In this document: positions 1 through 6,084 of the stretch, in pieces
How positions within the stretch are numbered: the first letter of the stretch is position 1
How the letters are laid out: each line of letters begins with the position of its first letter
NCBI GenBank assembly: GCA_934675045.1
Contig: CAKUPI010000044.1
Location: forward strand, 1 to 10,712
Source of the DNA: an uncultured Eubacteriales bacterium
Lineage (GTDB): Bacteria; Bacillota; Clostridia; Oscillospirales; Butyricicoccaceae
Length of the DNA: 10,712 nt
Reading direction: 5' to 3'
Notes under the pieces: model-generated
Database searches by the model: none
The model's input: only the letters and a program-made list of their open reading frames with translations
Told to the model about the DNA's origin: nothing
Program-made: the position numbers and the translations under genes

Positions 1-630
1 GTGCAGAAGGACAGCAAGGTCTGCGCGCTGAGCTTTGACGCCGCGTGGGGCAACGAGGACACACAGACCCTCATTGACGTTTTGGGAAAATACGGAATCC
101 GGGCCACCTTTTTCGTCGTCGGGGGATGGGTGGACAAATACCCGGAGTCGGTAAAGGCGCTGCACGACGCCGGGCACGAGGTGATGAACCATTCCAACAA
201 GCACGACCACATGACCAAGCTGAGCGCCGAGCAGATCATCGCCGACGTCAACGCATGCAGCGATAAAATCGAGCGGGTGACCGGCGTGCGGCCCGAGCTG
301 TTCCGCCCGCCCTACGGCGAATACGACGACAAGGTGGTTTCCACCCTGCGCAGCATGGGCATGTACACCATTCAGTGGGATGTCGACAGCCTCGACTGGA
401 AGGAGCTTTTGCCCGAAGAGATCACCGAGCGCGTGACGTCAAGGGTGGGGGCCGGCTCCATCGTGCTCTTCCACAACGCCGCCAAGCACACGCCGGCCGC
501 GCTGCCCGGGCTGATTGAAAGCCTGATTCAGAAGGGGTATTCCTTTGTGCCCGTCTCCGAGCTCATTCTGCGCGAGAACTATGACATCGACCACACCGGC
601 CGTCAGATTCCGACGGGCGCGCAGGGGTAG
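1..630 (+). CDS. Polysaccharide deacetylase, PdaB-like (5' end outside window)
   Basis: This is a NodB-fold carbohydrate esterase (family 4), expected to remove N-acetyl groups from peptidoglycan-type glycan outside the membrane. Visible residue numbers count from base 1. SFDAAWGNED (11-20) is the first motif; its Asp13 is present, but the second acid of the usual TFDD is Ala, as in PdaB proteins. NHSNKH (63-68) supplies the two metal histidines, His64 and His68. RPPYGEYD (102-109) is motif 3, and VLFHN (155-159) carries the last conserved histidine, His158. The domain begins almost at the window edge, whereas PdaB-type proteins carry an N-terminal membrane anchor, so the GTG at base 1 is probably an internal codon and the gene is partial. 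The WGNED motif points to the sporulation group and hence a spore former (inference). No terminator is obvious after the stop. Confidence 0.88.
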   Translation: MQKDSKVCALSFDAAWGNEDTQTLIDVLGKYGIRATFFVVGGWVDKYPESVKALHDAGHEVMNHSNKHDHMTKLSAEQIIADVNACSDKIERVTGVRPELFRPPYGEYDDKVVSTLRSMGMYTIQWDVDSLDWKELLPEEITERVTSRVGAGSIVLFHNAAKHTPAALPGLIESLIQKGYSFVPVSELILRENYDIDHTGRQIPTGAQG

Positions 631-659
631 GAAAAAGCGCAAAAAAAGCGGGCTGCGCC

Positions 660-688
660 TTGACAAGCCGCCTCTGCTGCGGTACCCT
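660..688 (+). promoter_or_regulatory. Possible promoter for the D-aminopeptidase gene
   Basis: A perfect TTGACA at 660-665 is followed after 17 bases by TACCCT (683-688), which matches only three of six -10 positions. It lies in the 100-base gap ahead of the aminopeptidase gene. The good -35 and poor -10 make this a weak call; transcription could also enter from the deacetylase gene. Confidence 0.3.
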
Positions 689-731
689 GAAAGTAAATCC
701 GGCACAGGCCGAGAAATCGGGAGGAAGCATT

Positions 732-1529
732 ATGAGAGTATTTATCAGCGCAGATATCGAGGGCACCGCCGCGACCTTTGCGCGCGCCGAGTGCAGCAGC
801 GCCGAAAGCGTCTACCGCAAATACGCCGACATCATGTCGCGCGAGGTGGCGGCCGCCTGCGAGGGCGCTCTGGCCGCCGGCGCGACGGAGATCGTCGTCA
901 AGGACGCCCACGGCGGGGCCAACAACATTGACGTCGAGATGCTGCCGCGCGGCGTGCGGCTCATCCGCGGCTTCAGCGGACACCCCTACGGCATGGCCGA
1001 GGGCGTCGAGGGCGGATTTGACGCCGCCATGTTTGTCGGCTATCATTCGGCCGCCGGCTCGCCGGGCAACCCGCTTTCTCACACCATTCGCGGCAGCATG
1101 AACTACATTCTGCTCAACGGCCGCCGCACCAGCGAGTTTATGCTGTACAGCGGAGCGGCCGCGCTCGAGGGCGTGCCGTCGGTGCTGCTGTCGGGCGACA
1201 AGGCGCTGTGCGACGAATCCAAAGAGCTGGTGCCGGGGCTGTTCACCGTCTACACCAAAGAGGCGCGCGGCGTCACCGTTTTGACCAAAACGCCCGCCGA
1301 GGTGTGCGACGAGCTGCGCGCCGCCGCCGAGCAGGCCGTCAAAAACCGCGCCAACATCGCGCTGCCCAAGCTGGCCGACCACTACGAGGTGGAAATCAAC
1401 CTCAAGGACCACACCCACGCATACCGCGTATCCTTCTTCCCCGGCATGGAGCAGAAGGACGCGCAGACCGTCGTCTACCACACCGACAAGCTGTTTGACG
1501 TTTTGCGCATGCTGCGCTTCGTCCTGTAA
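732..1529 (+). CDS. dppA: D-aminopeptidase, peptidase family M55 (DppA-like)
   Basis: A 265-residue zinc aminopeptidase of the DppA family, which removes N-terminal D-amino acids from short peptides such as D-Ala-D-Ala and forms ring-shaped oligomers in the cytoplasm. The metal-site pattern is intact: Asp8 and Glu10 in SADIEG, His60 in DAHGG, His105 in YHS, His117 in LSHT, and Glu135 in TSEFML. Length matches the family. The ATG at 732 is chosen because GGGAGG lies eight bases upstream and because MRVFISADIEG is the normal family N-terminus; an upstream in-frame ATG at 660 would add 24 unrelated residues. In Bacillus dppA sits with a dipeptide transporter, but here it stands alone between the deacetylase and the serpin. 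A role in recycling D-amino acids from cell-wall peptides is inference. Confidence 0.92.
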   Translation: MRVFISADIEGTAATFARAECSSAESVYRKYADIMSREVAAACEGALAAGATEIVVKDAHGGANNIDVEMLPRGVRLIRGFSGHPYGMAEGVEGGFDAAMFVGYHSAAGSPGNPLSHTIRGSMNYILLNGRRTSEFMLYSGAAALEGVPSVLLSGDKALCDESKELVPGLFTVYTKEARGVTVLTKTPAEVCDELRAAAEQAVKNRANIALPKLADHYEVEINLKDHTHAYRVSFFPGMEQKDAQTVVYHTDKLFDVLRMLRFVL

Positions 1530-1534
1530 GGGAA

Positions 1535-1578
1535 GCGGCAGACCGCGCGCAGGGCCGCCCTTCGGGGCAGACTGCCGC
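1535..1578 (+). other. Stem-loop with UUCG tetraloop after the aminopeptidase stop
   Basis: GCGGCAG (1535-1541) pairs with CTGCCGC (1572-1578). Inside, GCCC (1557-1560) and GGGC (1565-1568) enclose a TTCG loop. It has no T-run, so it is not a terminator by itself. It starts six bases after the stop codon and may protect the mRNA 3' end upstream of the true terminator. Confidence 0.4.
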
Positions 1579-1593
1579 AAGACGGCGCAAAAC

Positions 1594-1635
1594 AAGGCGA
1601 TATCCGGCTGTAAAAAACCGGGTATCGCCTTTTTT
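1594..1635 (+). terminator. Rho-independent terminator after the D-aminopeptidase gene
   Basis: Arms 1594-1607 and 1618-1631 form a 14-bp stem with a single G-U pair and a 10-base loop, followed by a T-run (1630-1635). It separates the aminopeptidase transcript from the serpin gene, so the serpin should have its own promoter within 1636-1700; I could not pick one out by eye. Confidence 0.88.
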
Positions 1636-1713
1636 GGTGCACTGCGGCAAAACGCGGAACAAAGCGGCGGGCTTTGGCGTCTAACCGGTATCTTGCAACG
1701 GGAGGAAAGAACC

Positions 1714-2961
1714 ATGAAAAAGAAAACCCTGTCCCTTTTGCTGGCGGCCCTGCTGGCGGCGCTGCCCCTTTCGGGGTGCGGCCGGACGGCTCCGGTGCAG
1801 GCCGCGGACCTTTTGAGCGGCATCGAACCCTCCGAAGAAGCGGCACAGCCGATGACCGGCGCCGACAAAGCGGCGGCGGCCGGCTTTGCCGTGCGGCTTT
1901 TGCAGCAGTATGCGGCGGAAGGCGGGGGAGAGAACATTCTGCTGTCCCCGCTGTCCGCCCTGTACGCGCTGGGCATGACCATGAGCGGCGCGCGGGGCCG
2001 GACGCTCGAGCAGATGACGGCCGCGCTCGGGCTGGATGAGCAGGGCATGGAACGCCTGTGCGGCTACGCCGCCGCCCTGTCCGCGGACGGCGAGACGGCG
2101 CTGGCCAATTCTGTCTGGATGCGCGACGACAAGCGCCTGCGCGTCGAGCCGGATTTTTTGCAGAAGGCCGTCGACTGCTATGGCGCGGGGCTGTACAAGG
2201 CCGCCTTTGACGAACAGACCGTCCGCGACATCAACGAGTGGGTCAGCGAAAAAACCGGCGGCAGAATCGACGAAATCGTCGATGAGATTCCGCCCGATGC
2301 CCTTTTGTATCTGGTCAACGCGCTGGCCTTTGACGCCGAGTGGGAAACGGCGTACCTTGCGCATCAGGTGCGCGAGGGGAGCTTTACCGCCGCAGACGGC
2401 TCGCGCAGCACGGTGCAGTTCATGCACTCGGAAGAGAGGCTGTATCTGCAAGATGGGCAGGCCCGCGGCTTTGTCAAGCCGTATGCCGGCGGGCGGTACG
2501 CCTTTGCCGCGCTGCTGCCCGGCGAGGGCATTTCGCCGGAAGAGTACATCGCTTCATTGACGGGCGAAAAACTGTCCGCGCTGCTCGGCGGGGCGGAAGA
2601 GAGAACGGTCAACGCCGTGCTGCCCAAGTTTGAAAGCGGAAGCCGGCTCGAGCTGGGCCGCGCGCTGCAAGCCATGGGAATGACAGACGCCTTCAGCGAC
2701 GAAGAAGCCGACTTTACCGGCATGGCGGCCTGGTCTGCCGGCAACATTTTCATCAGCCGCGTGCTGCATCACACGGCGATCGGAGTGGACGAAAAGGGGA
2801 CCCGCGCGGGAGCGGCCACGGCGGTCGAAGCGATAAAGGAGAGCGCCACCTCGGAAGAAATCCAAACGGTGTGTCTCGACAGACCCTTTGTGTATCTGAT
2901 CATCGACCGGGAGCAGGCTTTGCCGCTTTTCGTCGGCGTGCTGAACAGCCCCGAACGGTAA
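1714..2961 (+). CDS. Secreted lipoprotein serpin (serine protease inhibitor)
   Basis: A 415-residue serpin carried on a lipoprotein signal: MKKK, a hydrophobic stretch, and lipobox LSGC with Cys22 as the lipidation site. It is therefore predicted to sit on the outer face of the membrane. The serpin fold runs from about residue 50 to the end, with SPLSALYALGMTMSGA, INEWVSEKTGGRI (173-185), LVNALAFDAEWE, and the C-terminal RPFVYLII (390-397). The reactive-loop hinge EKGTRAGAAT (360-369) is of the inhibitory type: Gly, Thr at P14, then small residues. Counting from Glu360 as P17 gives Glu376 as P1 and Ser377 as P1', in EAIKES, the same place as EAIPMS in alpha-1-antitrypsin. The primed side is about four residues longer than in antitrypsin. 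The ATG at 1714 follows GGGAGGAAAG at good spacing. Serpins are sporadic in bacteria and known in gut Clostridia and in cellulosomes. The target protease is unknown. Confidence 0.93.
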   Translation: MKKKTLSLLLAALLAALPLSGCGRTAPVQAADLLSGIEPSEEAAQPMTGADKAAAAGFAVRLLQQYAAEGGGENILLSPLSALYALGMTMSGARGRTLEQMTAALGLDEQGMERLCGYAAALSADGETALANSVWMRDDKRLRVEPDFLQKAVDCYGAGLYKAAFDEQTVRDINEWVSEKTGGRIDEIVDEIPPDALLYLVNALAFDAEWETAYLAHQVREGSFTAADGSRSTVQFMHSEERLYLQDGQARGFVKPYAGGRYAFAALLPGEGISPEEYIASLTGEKLSALLGGAEERTVNAVLPKFESGSRLELGRALQAMGMTDAFSDEEADFTGMAAWSAGNIFISRVLHHTAIGVDEKGTRAGAATAVEAIKESATSEEIQTVCLDRPFVYLIIDREQALPLFVGVLNSPER

Positions 2962-2965
2962 GCGC

Positions 2966-3000
2966 AAAAAACGCGGGCGGCAGGAAACCCTGCCGCCCGC
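2966..3000 (-). terminator. Terminator between convergent serpin and aminotransferase genes
   Basis: A perfect 12-bp GC-rich stem (2973-2984 with 2989-3000, loop AAAC) is followed on the minus strand by six T (2966-2971). By orientation it terminates the aminotransferase transcript. The hairpin can also form in the serpin mRNA, but there it lacks a downstream U-run. Confidence 0.88.
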
Positions 3001-3023
3001 ACCGCAAAAAGCCGGGGCCGCCG

Positions 3024-4127
3024 TCAGGCCCGGTCGATGGCCTGCAAAATGGCCAGAAGATCGTCGAACTGCGACGGGTCGGGCAGGCGCAGCCGCACGC
3101 TGTTTTTCCCGAGCGACAGGAAATCGCCGCCCGAAACGACGCCGACGCCCTTGCGGGCCAGCATTTCCTGCAAATCGAAGTCGCTGTTTTGGTGAATCAG
3201 CAGGCAAATGGGCACGCTGTCGTCGGTTGCGGCCATGCGCAGGCGTCCGCCCAGCGATTTTCGCAAAAGGGCCTTGCGCGCCGCGATGCTCTGGCGGCAG
3301 CCGGCCAGAAAGAGCCGGTCCTGCATGGCGGCCTCGCAGATGATGCGGGCCGGCTCCGAGATGACATAGGGGTTGGACAGCTTGCCGATCGCTTCGAGAA
3401 TGGCTGGGGCGGCGAGAATGTAGCCGGCGCGCAGCCCGGCCAGCCCCCAACCTTTGGAAAAGGTGCGCAGGACAATGACGTTGTCCAGATCGCGCAGCAG
3501 CGCGGCGCCGGAGTTTTCGTCGGGCATGAAATCGCCGTAGGCCTCGTCGATGATGACGCAGACGCCCATGCCGCGCGCCGTCAGCGCAATTTCGCGCAGC
3601 TCGGCAAGGGGAATGACCTGACCGGTGGGGTTGTTGGGGTTGTCGATATAAACGAGGCTCAGGCTGTCGTCCATGGCCCTTAAAAAGGCCTGCGCGTCAA
3701 AGCGGTAGTCCCGCCCGGCGTCAAGAGGCACCGCCCGGTAGTCGTAGCCCAGCAGCCTGGCGTTTGACATGTAGTCGGAAAACTGCGGGCAGACGCCCAG
3801 CACGCGCGCCCCCTCGCGCAGAAAGGCGACGTTGATCAGCGAAACGGCGTCGATGGAGCCGGCCGTCAGCAGAATGTTGGCGGGGGACAAATCGGCGACG
3901 GGGGACAGATGGCGGCAGATGGCCGCCTTCAGCCCGCCGTAATGGGGGTAGAGGTTGACCTGGGCCACGGAGGTCTGCAAAATGGCCTTTTTGGCGGCGT
4001 CGGGCATCAAAAAAGGATTGGAACCGGCGCTGCAATCGATGGCGGGCAGCGCGTGGTGGCCGCCGTCGTCCTTGGCATAGCTGACTTTGGACTGGTTGAC
4101 AATGCTGTCGCGAAGCTTGTACTGCAT
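3024..4127 (-). CDS. PLP-dependent aminotransferase, HisC/CobD-like (class I/II)
   Basis: A 367-residue fold-type I PLP enzyme. Key motifs are YPHYGG (60-65), NPNNPTG (163-169), IIDEAY (192-197, with Asp194 for the pyridine nitrogen), and TFSKGWGLAGLRAGY (222-236), in which Lys225 is the expected Schiff-base lysine and Arg233 a phosphate ligand. SVRLRLP (343-349) holds the substrate-carboxylate arginine region. Length and motifs fit histidinol-phosphate aminotransferases and the related L-threonine-phosphate decarboxylases (CobD). No his or cob genes are nearby, so the substrate cannot be assigned. The ATG at 4127 is preceded by GTGAGGGAG at good spacing. No strong promoter was found in the 160 bases upstream, so read-through from the mobile-element remnant is possible. 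Confidence 0.85.
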   Translation of the reverse strand: MQYKLRDSIVNQSKVSYAKDDGGHHALPAIDCSAGSNPFLMPDAAKKAILQTSVAQVNLYPHYGGLKAAICRHLSPVADLSPANILLTAGSIDAVSLINVAFLREGARVLGVCPQFSDYMSNARLLGYDYRAVPLDAGRDYRFDAQAFLRAMDDSLSLVYIDNPNNPTGQVIPLAELREIALTARGMGVCVIIDEAYGDFMPDENSGAALLRDLDNVIVLRTFSKGWGLAGLRAGYILAAPAILEAIGKLSNPYVISEPARIICEAAMQDRLFLAGCRQSIAARKALLRKSLGGRLRMAATDDSVPICLLIHQNSDFDLQEMLARKGVGVVSGGDFLSLGKNSVRLRLPDPSQFDDLLAILQAIDRA

Positions 4128-4237
4128 GGTTCTCCCTCACTTATATCGATAGTTTCACATTGCGTTTATCGGAAAAGAAGCGGACTTCGCCGAAGCGTCC
4201 ATGTAGCGGCGGGGGGCTTTTCCCGGCTCCCCAGCAC

Positions 4238-4303
4238 TTCCTTCTGCGCCGTCTGATCCTCGCCCTTTCCCGGGGCGGGCGGCTCCTCCGTTACTTCGGA
4301 TCG
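4238..4303 (-). repeat. 66-bp direct repeat, copy A
   Basis: This matches 4933-4998 at 62 of 66 positions, in the same orientation and 695 bases away. It covers the last codons and stop of the zinc-ribbon gene A and about 53 bases downstream. The rest of the two zinc-ribbon genes is far more diverged, so this segment is unusually conserved. It contains a short CGCCC/GGGCG stem and no T-run. Confidence 0.85.
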
Positions 4304-4506
4304 AACTTCGGGCAGTCCTGCCGGTTCCCCGAGATTTCCTTCGGAATTCCTCTCGGATACACCTGGCAAGTTACCGTCCACAGAATGAACTTCCTGCACC
4401 GGTTGCACTTCGGAATCACGAACGGGTTTACGCCCCGTACCATTTCCTCGTGGCAGGTCTGGGACATCTGCTCCAGAGCCGATGCTTCCTCCTTGGTCAG
4501 CTTCAT
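4291..4506 (-). CDS. Small four-cysteine zinc-ribbon protein, copy A
   Basis: A 71-residue protein of unknown function. Cys34, Cys37, Cys47 and Cys65 have spacing C-x2-C-x9-C-x17-C, which should bind one zinc. The core reads TCQVYPRGIPKEISG (46-60) and the end is FDPK. The spacing and the YPxGIPKEI core match the 55-residue protein at 4986-5153, so the two are paralogues; copy A has an extra helical N-terminus (KLTKEEASALEQM). The ATG at 4506 is preceded by AAGGAG ten bases away, located inside the end of the ADP-ribosyltransferase reading frame, so the two are likely translationally coupled. I recall similar small CxxC...YPxGIP proteins from phage and Firmicute genomes, without a known role. 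The gene lies in an AT-richer island, which suggests transfer. Confidence 0.72.
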   Translation of the reverse strand: MKLTKEEASALEQMSQTCHEEMVRGVNPFVIPKCNRCRKFILWTVTCQVYPRGIPKEISGNRQDCPKFDPK

Positions 4507-4516
4507 GAACTGTTGT

Positions 4517-4921
4517 CTCCTTCATGTATATTGTCGGGGTTCCGTCCTTGCCATAGGTCACTTTCTCAATAGTGAACTGCCTGTATCGCTCAAACAGAAT
4601 TTCACCCTCAAAGTTGTTACCTATCCCGGCCATGTCCCTGCCGGTCTGACCCTCAATCACCATATGGACAACATACTGTCCCTCCAGAGGGTAGCCGTCC
4701 TTAGCGGTAGATGTGGAAGTGTAGGCAAGCGACTGTATGGAGACGCCGGATTTGATGTCCGCCATAAAGGCATCAAAAGCCGGCTGGTCCCCTATGCCGT
4801 CAAAGATGATGTTCCGGTATACTTTCCCGGTGTAGGTAGGCAGCTTCTCCAAGGCGCTGTCCATGTGCTGAACAAAGGCCTCGTCCGCCGCGGTCAGCTT
4901 GCCCCCGTCCCGCTCGCTGCA
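4517..4921 (-). pseudogene. ADP-ribosyltransferase C-terminal fragment (phage type)
   Basis: The minus-strand frame opens after a TAA at 4922-4924 and reads KLTAADEAFVQHMDSALEKL, then GKVYRN, AYTSTST, FEGEILFERY, and TIYMKE at the end of recognisable homology. Counting the ATG at 4864 as residue 1, Arg17, Ser50-Thr51-Ser52 and Glu86-x-Glu88 form the R-STS-ExE set of toxin-like mono-ADP-ribosyltransferases (PF03496-like), which are often fused to phage head proteins. The helical N-terminal part of the domain is missing, and no ribosome binding site precedes the ATG at 4864, so I call it a broken gene. A one-base deletion near 4910 could explain the break: the other frame reads TNAA just before RDGGKLT, resembling the usual INxxLR region. 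The frame stays open to 4166 through the zinc-ribbon gene. About 43% GC at 4501-4620 (52 of 120 bases counted) points to foreign origin. Confidence 0.68.
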
Positions 4922-4932
4922 TTAGTGTGCAT

Positions 4933-4998
4933 TTCCTTCTGCGCCGCCTGCTCCTCGCCCTTTCCCAGGGCGGGCGACTCCTCCGTTACTTCGGATCG
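4933..4998 (-). repeat. 66-bp direct repeat, copy B
   Basis: Partner of 4238-4303, with four substitutions and no gaps. It covers the end and 3' flank of the zinc-ribbon gene B and abuts the start of the ADP-ribosyltransferase fragment, so it marks the joint between the two tandem units. Confidence 0.85.
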
Positions 4999-5153
4999 CG
5001 CTCCTTGCAGATCACCTTTCCAGATTTGATCTCCTTCGGAATGCCCTCCGGGTACGCTTTGCACGTTATTGTGTGCGGAATGTGCTTTTTGCACGCCGCG
5101 CACCGCCACGCCGCGTTCTTCGGAATGAAGTCCCACTCCGTTTTGTTCGCCAT
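4986..5153 (-). CDS. Small four-cysteine zinc-ribbon protein, copy B
   Basis: A 55-residue protein of unknown function, beginning MANKTEWDFIPKNAAW. Cys18, Cys21, Cys31 and Cys49 repeat exactly the C-x2-C-x9-C-x17-C spacing of the protein at 4291-4506, and the core TCKAYPEGIPKEI (30-42) and the end DPK also match. The ATG at 5153 follows AAGGAGG with a ten-base gap. That site lies within codons for MKE, the end of a second, nearly lost ADP-ribosyltransferase reading frame, as in copy A. Conserved cysteines, a good ribosome binding site and an intact frame suggest it is, or recently was, a working gene. It lacks the N-terminal extension of copy A. Zinc binding is inferred from the cysteines. 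Confidence 0.7.
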   Translation of the reverse strand: MANKTEWDFIPKNAAWRCAACKKHIPHTITCKAYPEGIPKEIKSGKVICKERDPK

Positions 5154-5163
5154 TGCTTTGTGC

Positions 5164-5220
5164 CTCCTTCATGTGAATATACGGGTGGCCGTTTTCATCC
5201 ACCGTTACCGCGGATTGTTT
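5164..5220 (-). pseudogene. Remnant of a second ADP-ribosyltransferase C-terminus
   Basis: After an in-frame TGA (5221-5223) the minus strand reads a short tail ending VTVDENGHPYIHMKE. It aligns without gaps to VTYGKDGTPTIYMKE of the fragment at 4517-4921 (8 of 15 identical) and has the same position relative to the following zinc-ribbon gene. All catalytic parts are gone. The call rests on this short match and on shared gene order. Confidence 0.5.
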
Positions 5221-5255
5221 TCATTTTAACAGAAACGGGCCGAGGCGTCCAGCTC

Positions 5256-5284
5256 TTGACGGAGAAAAGAAATGCCGTTAGAAT
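5256..5284 (+). promoter_or_regulatory. Promoter of the ComB-like gene
   Basis: TTGACG (5256-5261), a 17-base spacer and TAGAAT (5279-5284) form a good vegetative sigma-A promoter. The start site would fall near 5291, only about 13 bases before the ATG at 5304, leaving room for just the GGGTGA ribosome binding site. Confidence 0.75.
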
Positions 5285-5303
5285 AGCATCCGGGTGATAA
5301 AAT

Positions 5304-6017
5304 ATGAAGGTTGCAATTTACGAACTGCTCGAAGGGGCGCGCAAGGCGCGCGGCACCGTCGTCATCATCGACGTTTTTCGGGCCTTTACCATGGAAAGCT
5401 ATGCGTTCAGCCGCGGCGCCGAGCGAATCTACCCCGTCGGCGACATCGACGAAGCATACCGGCGCAAGGCCGAAGCGCCGGAGCTTTTGCTGGCGGGCGA
5501 GCGCGGGGGCATCAAGCAGCCGGGGTTCGACTTCGGCAACTCGCCCTTTGAGGTCATGCAGGCCGACCTGCGGGGCAAAACGCTGGTTCACACCACCAGC
5601 GCCGGGACGCAGGGAGTGGCCGCCGCCATAGACAGGGCCGACGAGCTTTTGCTGGGCGCGCTGGTCAACGCCGGGGCGACGGCGCGGTACATTCAGTCGA
5701 AAAACCCCGACGAGGTCAGTCTGGTGGCCATGGGGCTGGCCGGCGTCACGCCGACGGCCGAGGACCGGCTGTGCGCCGAGTACATTCAGTCGCTGCTCGA
5801 GGGCAGGCCCTTCAGCCGCGAGGGGGCGGTGGAGCGGCTCAGGACCACCGACGGGGCGCGCTTTTTCCGCGCCGAAAGTCAGGGTTCAGCGCCGCAGGAG
5901 GATTTTTGGCTGTCGGTCGAGTTTGACTGCTTCGATTTCGCGCTGCCCGTCCGGCGCGACGGCCGGGGGCGCGTGTATACGCAGCCGGTCACGCCGCCCG
6001 AACGGGGAAACGGCTAA
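5304..6017 (+). CDS. comB: ComB-like 2-phosphosulfolactate phosphatase family protein
   Basis: A 237-residue protein of the ComB family, Mg-dependent acid phosphatases that convert 2-phosphosulfolactate to sulfolactate in coenzyme M synthesis. Family signatures are IIDVFRAFT (21-29), LAGERGGIKQPGFDFGNSP (63-81), LVHTTSAGTQG (94-104), GALVNAGATA (118-127) and the acidic TAEDRLCAEYI (151-161). Length is usual for the family. ComA or ComC genes are not in the window, and coenzyme M is not expected in Clostridia, so the true substrate may differ; ComB homologues are common in non-methanogenic bacteria. The start at 5304 is supported by the adjacent promoter and GGGTGA six bases upstream. It is transcribed away from the mobile remnant and ends at the shared terminator at 6051-6082. 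Confidence 0.85.
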   Translation: MKVAIYELLEGARKARGTVVIIDVFRAFTMESYAFSRGAERIYPVGDIDEAYRRKAEAPELLLAGERGGIKQPGFDFGNSPFEVMQADLRGKTLVHTTSAGTQGVAAAIDRADELLLGALVNAGATARYIQSKNPDEVSLVAMGLAGVTPTAEDRLCAEYIQSLLEGRPFSREGAVERLRTTDGARFFRAESQGSAPQEDFWLSVEFDCFDFALPVRRDGRGRVYTQPVTPPERGNG

Positions 6018-6050
6018 AAAGAGCGGCACAGGGCGCGCCGCGGAGACAGA

Positions 6051-6082
6051 AAAAAAGCAAGAGCAAAAGCTCTTGCTTTTTT
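6051..6082. terminator. Bidirectional terminator between comB-like and P-II genes
   Basis: A perfect 14-bp stem (6051-6064 with 6069-6082, loop AAAA) has A-runs on the left and T-runs on the right, so either strand gives a hairpin ending in U. It serves the plus-strand ComB-like gene and the minus-strand P-II gene, which ends three bases away. Confidence 0.9.
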
Positions 6083-6084
6083 GT

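Noticed and set aside
603..2048. Long minus-strand open frame of about 480 codons
   Set aside because: It lies opposite the aminopeptidase and serpin genes, has low-complexity Arg/Ala/Val-rich composition and crosses a strong terminator; it is a shadow caused by high GC.
2871..3683. Plus-strand open frame of 270 codons
   Set aside because: It is antisense to the end of the serpin and to the aminotransferase, whose motifs are unambiguous, and it shows no recognisable domain.
4128..4230. Possible promoter just upstream of the aminotransferase (TATCGA/TATAAG boxes)
   Set aside because: No partner -35 with more than three matching bases lies at 16-18 bases, so I do not list it.
4160..5029. Plus-strand open frame over the mobile remnant with a repeated FLLRRL...LLRYFGS segment
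   Set aside because: The repeated segment is only the reverse strand of the 66-bp direct repeat, and the minus strand carries the ART motifs and paralogous zinc-ribbon genes with ribosome binding sites.
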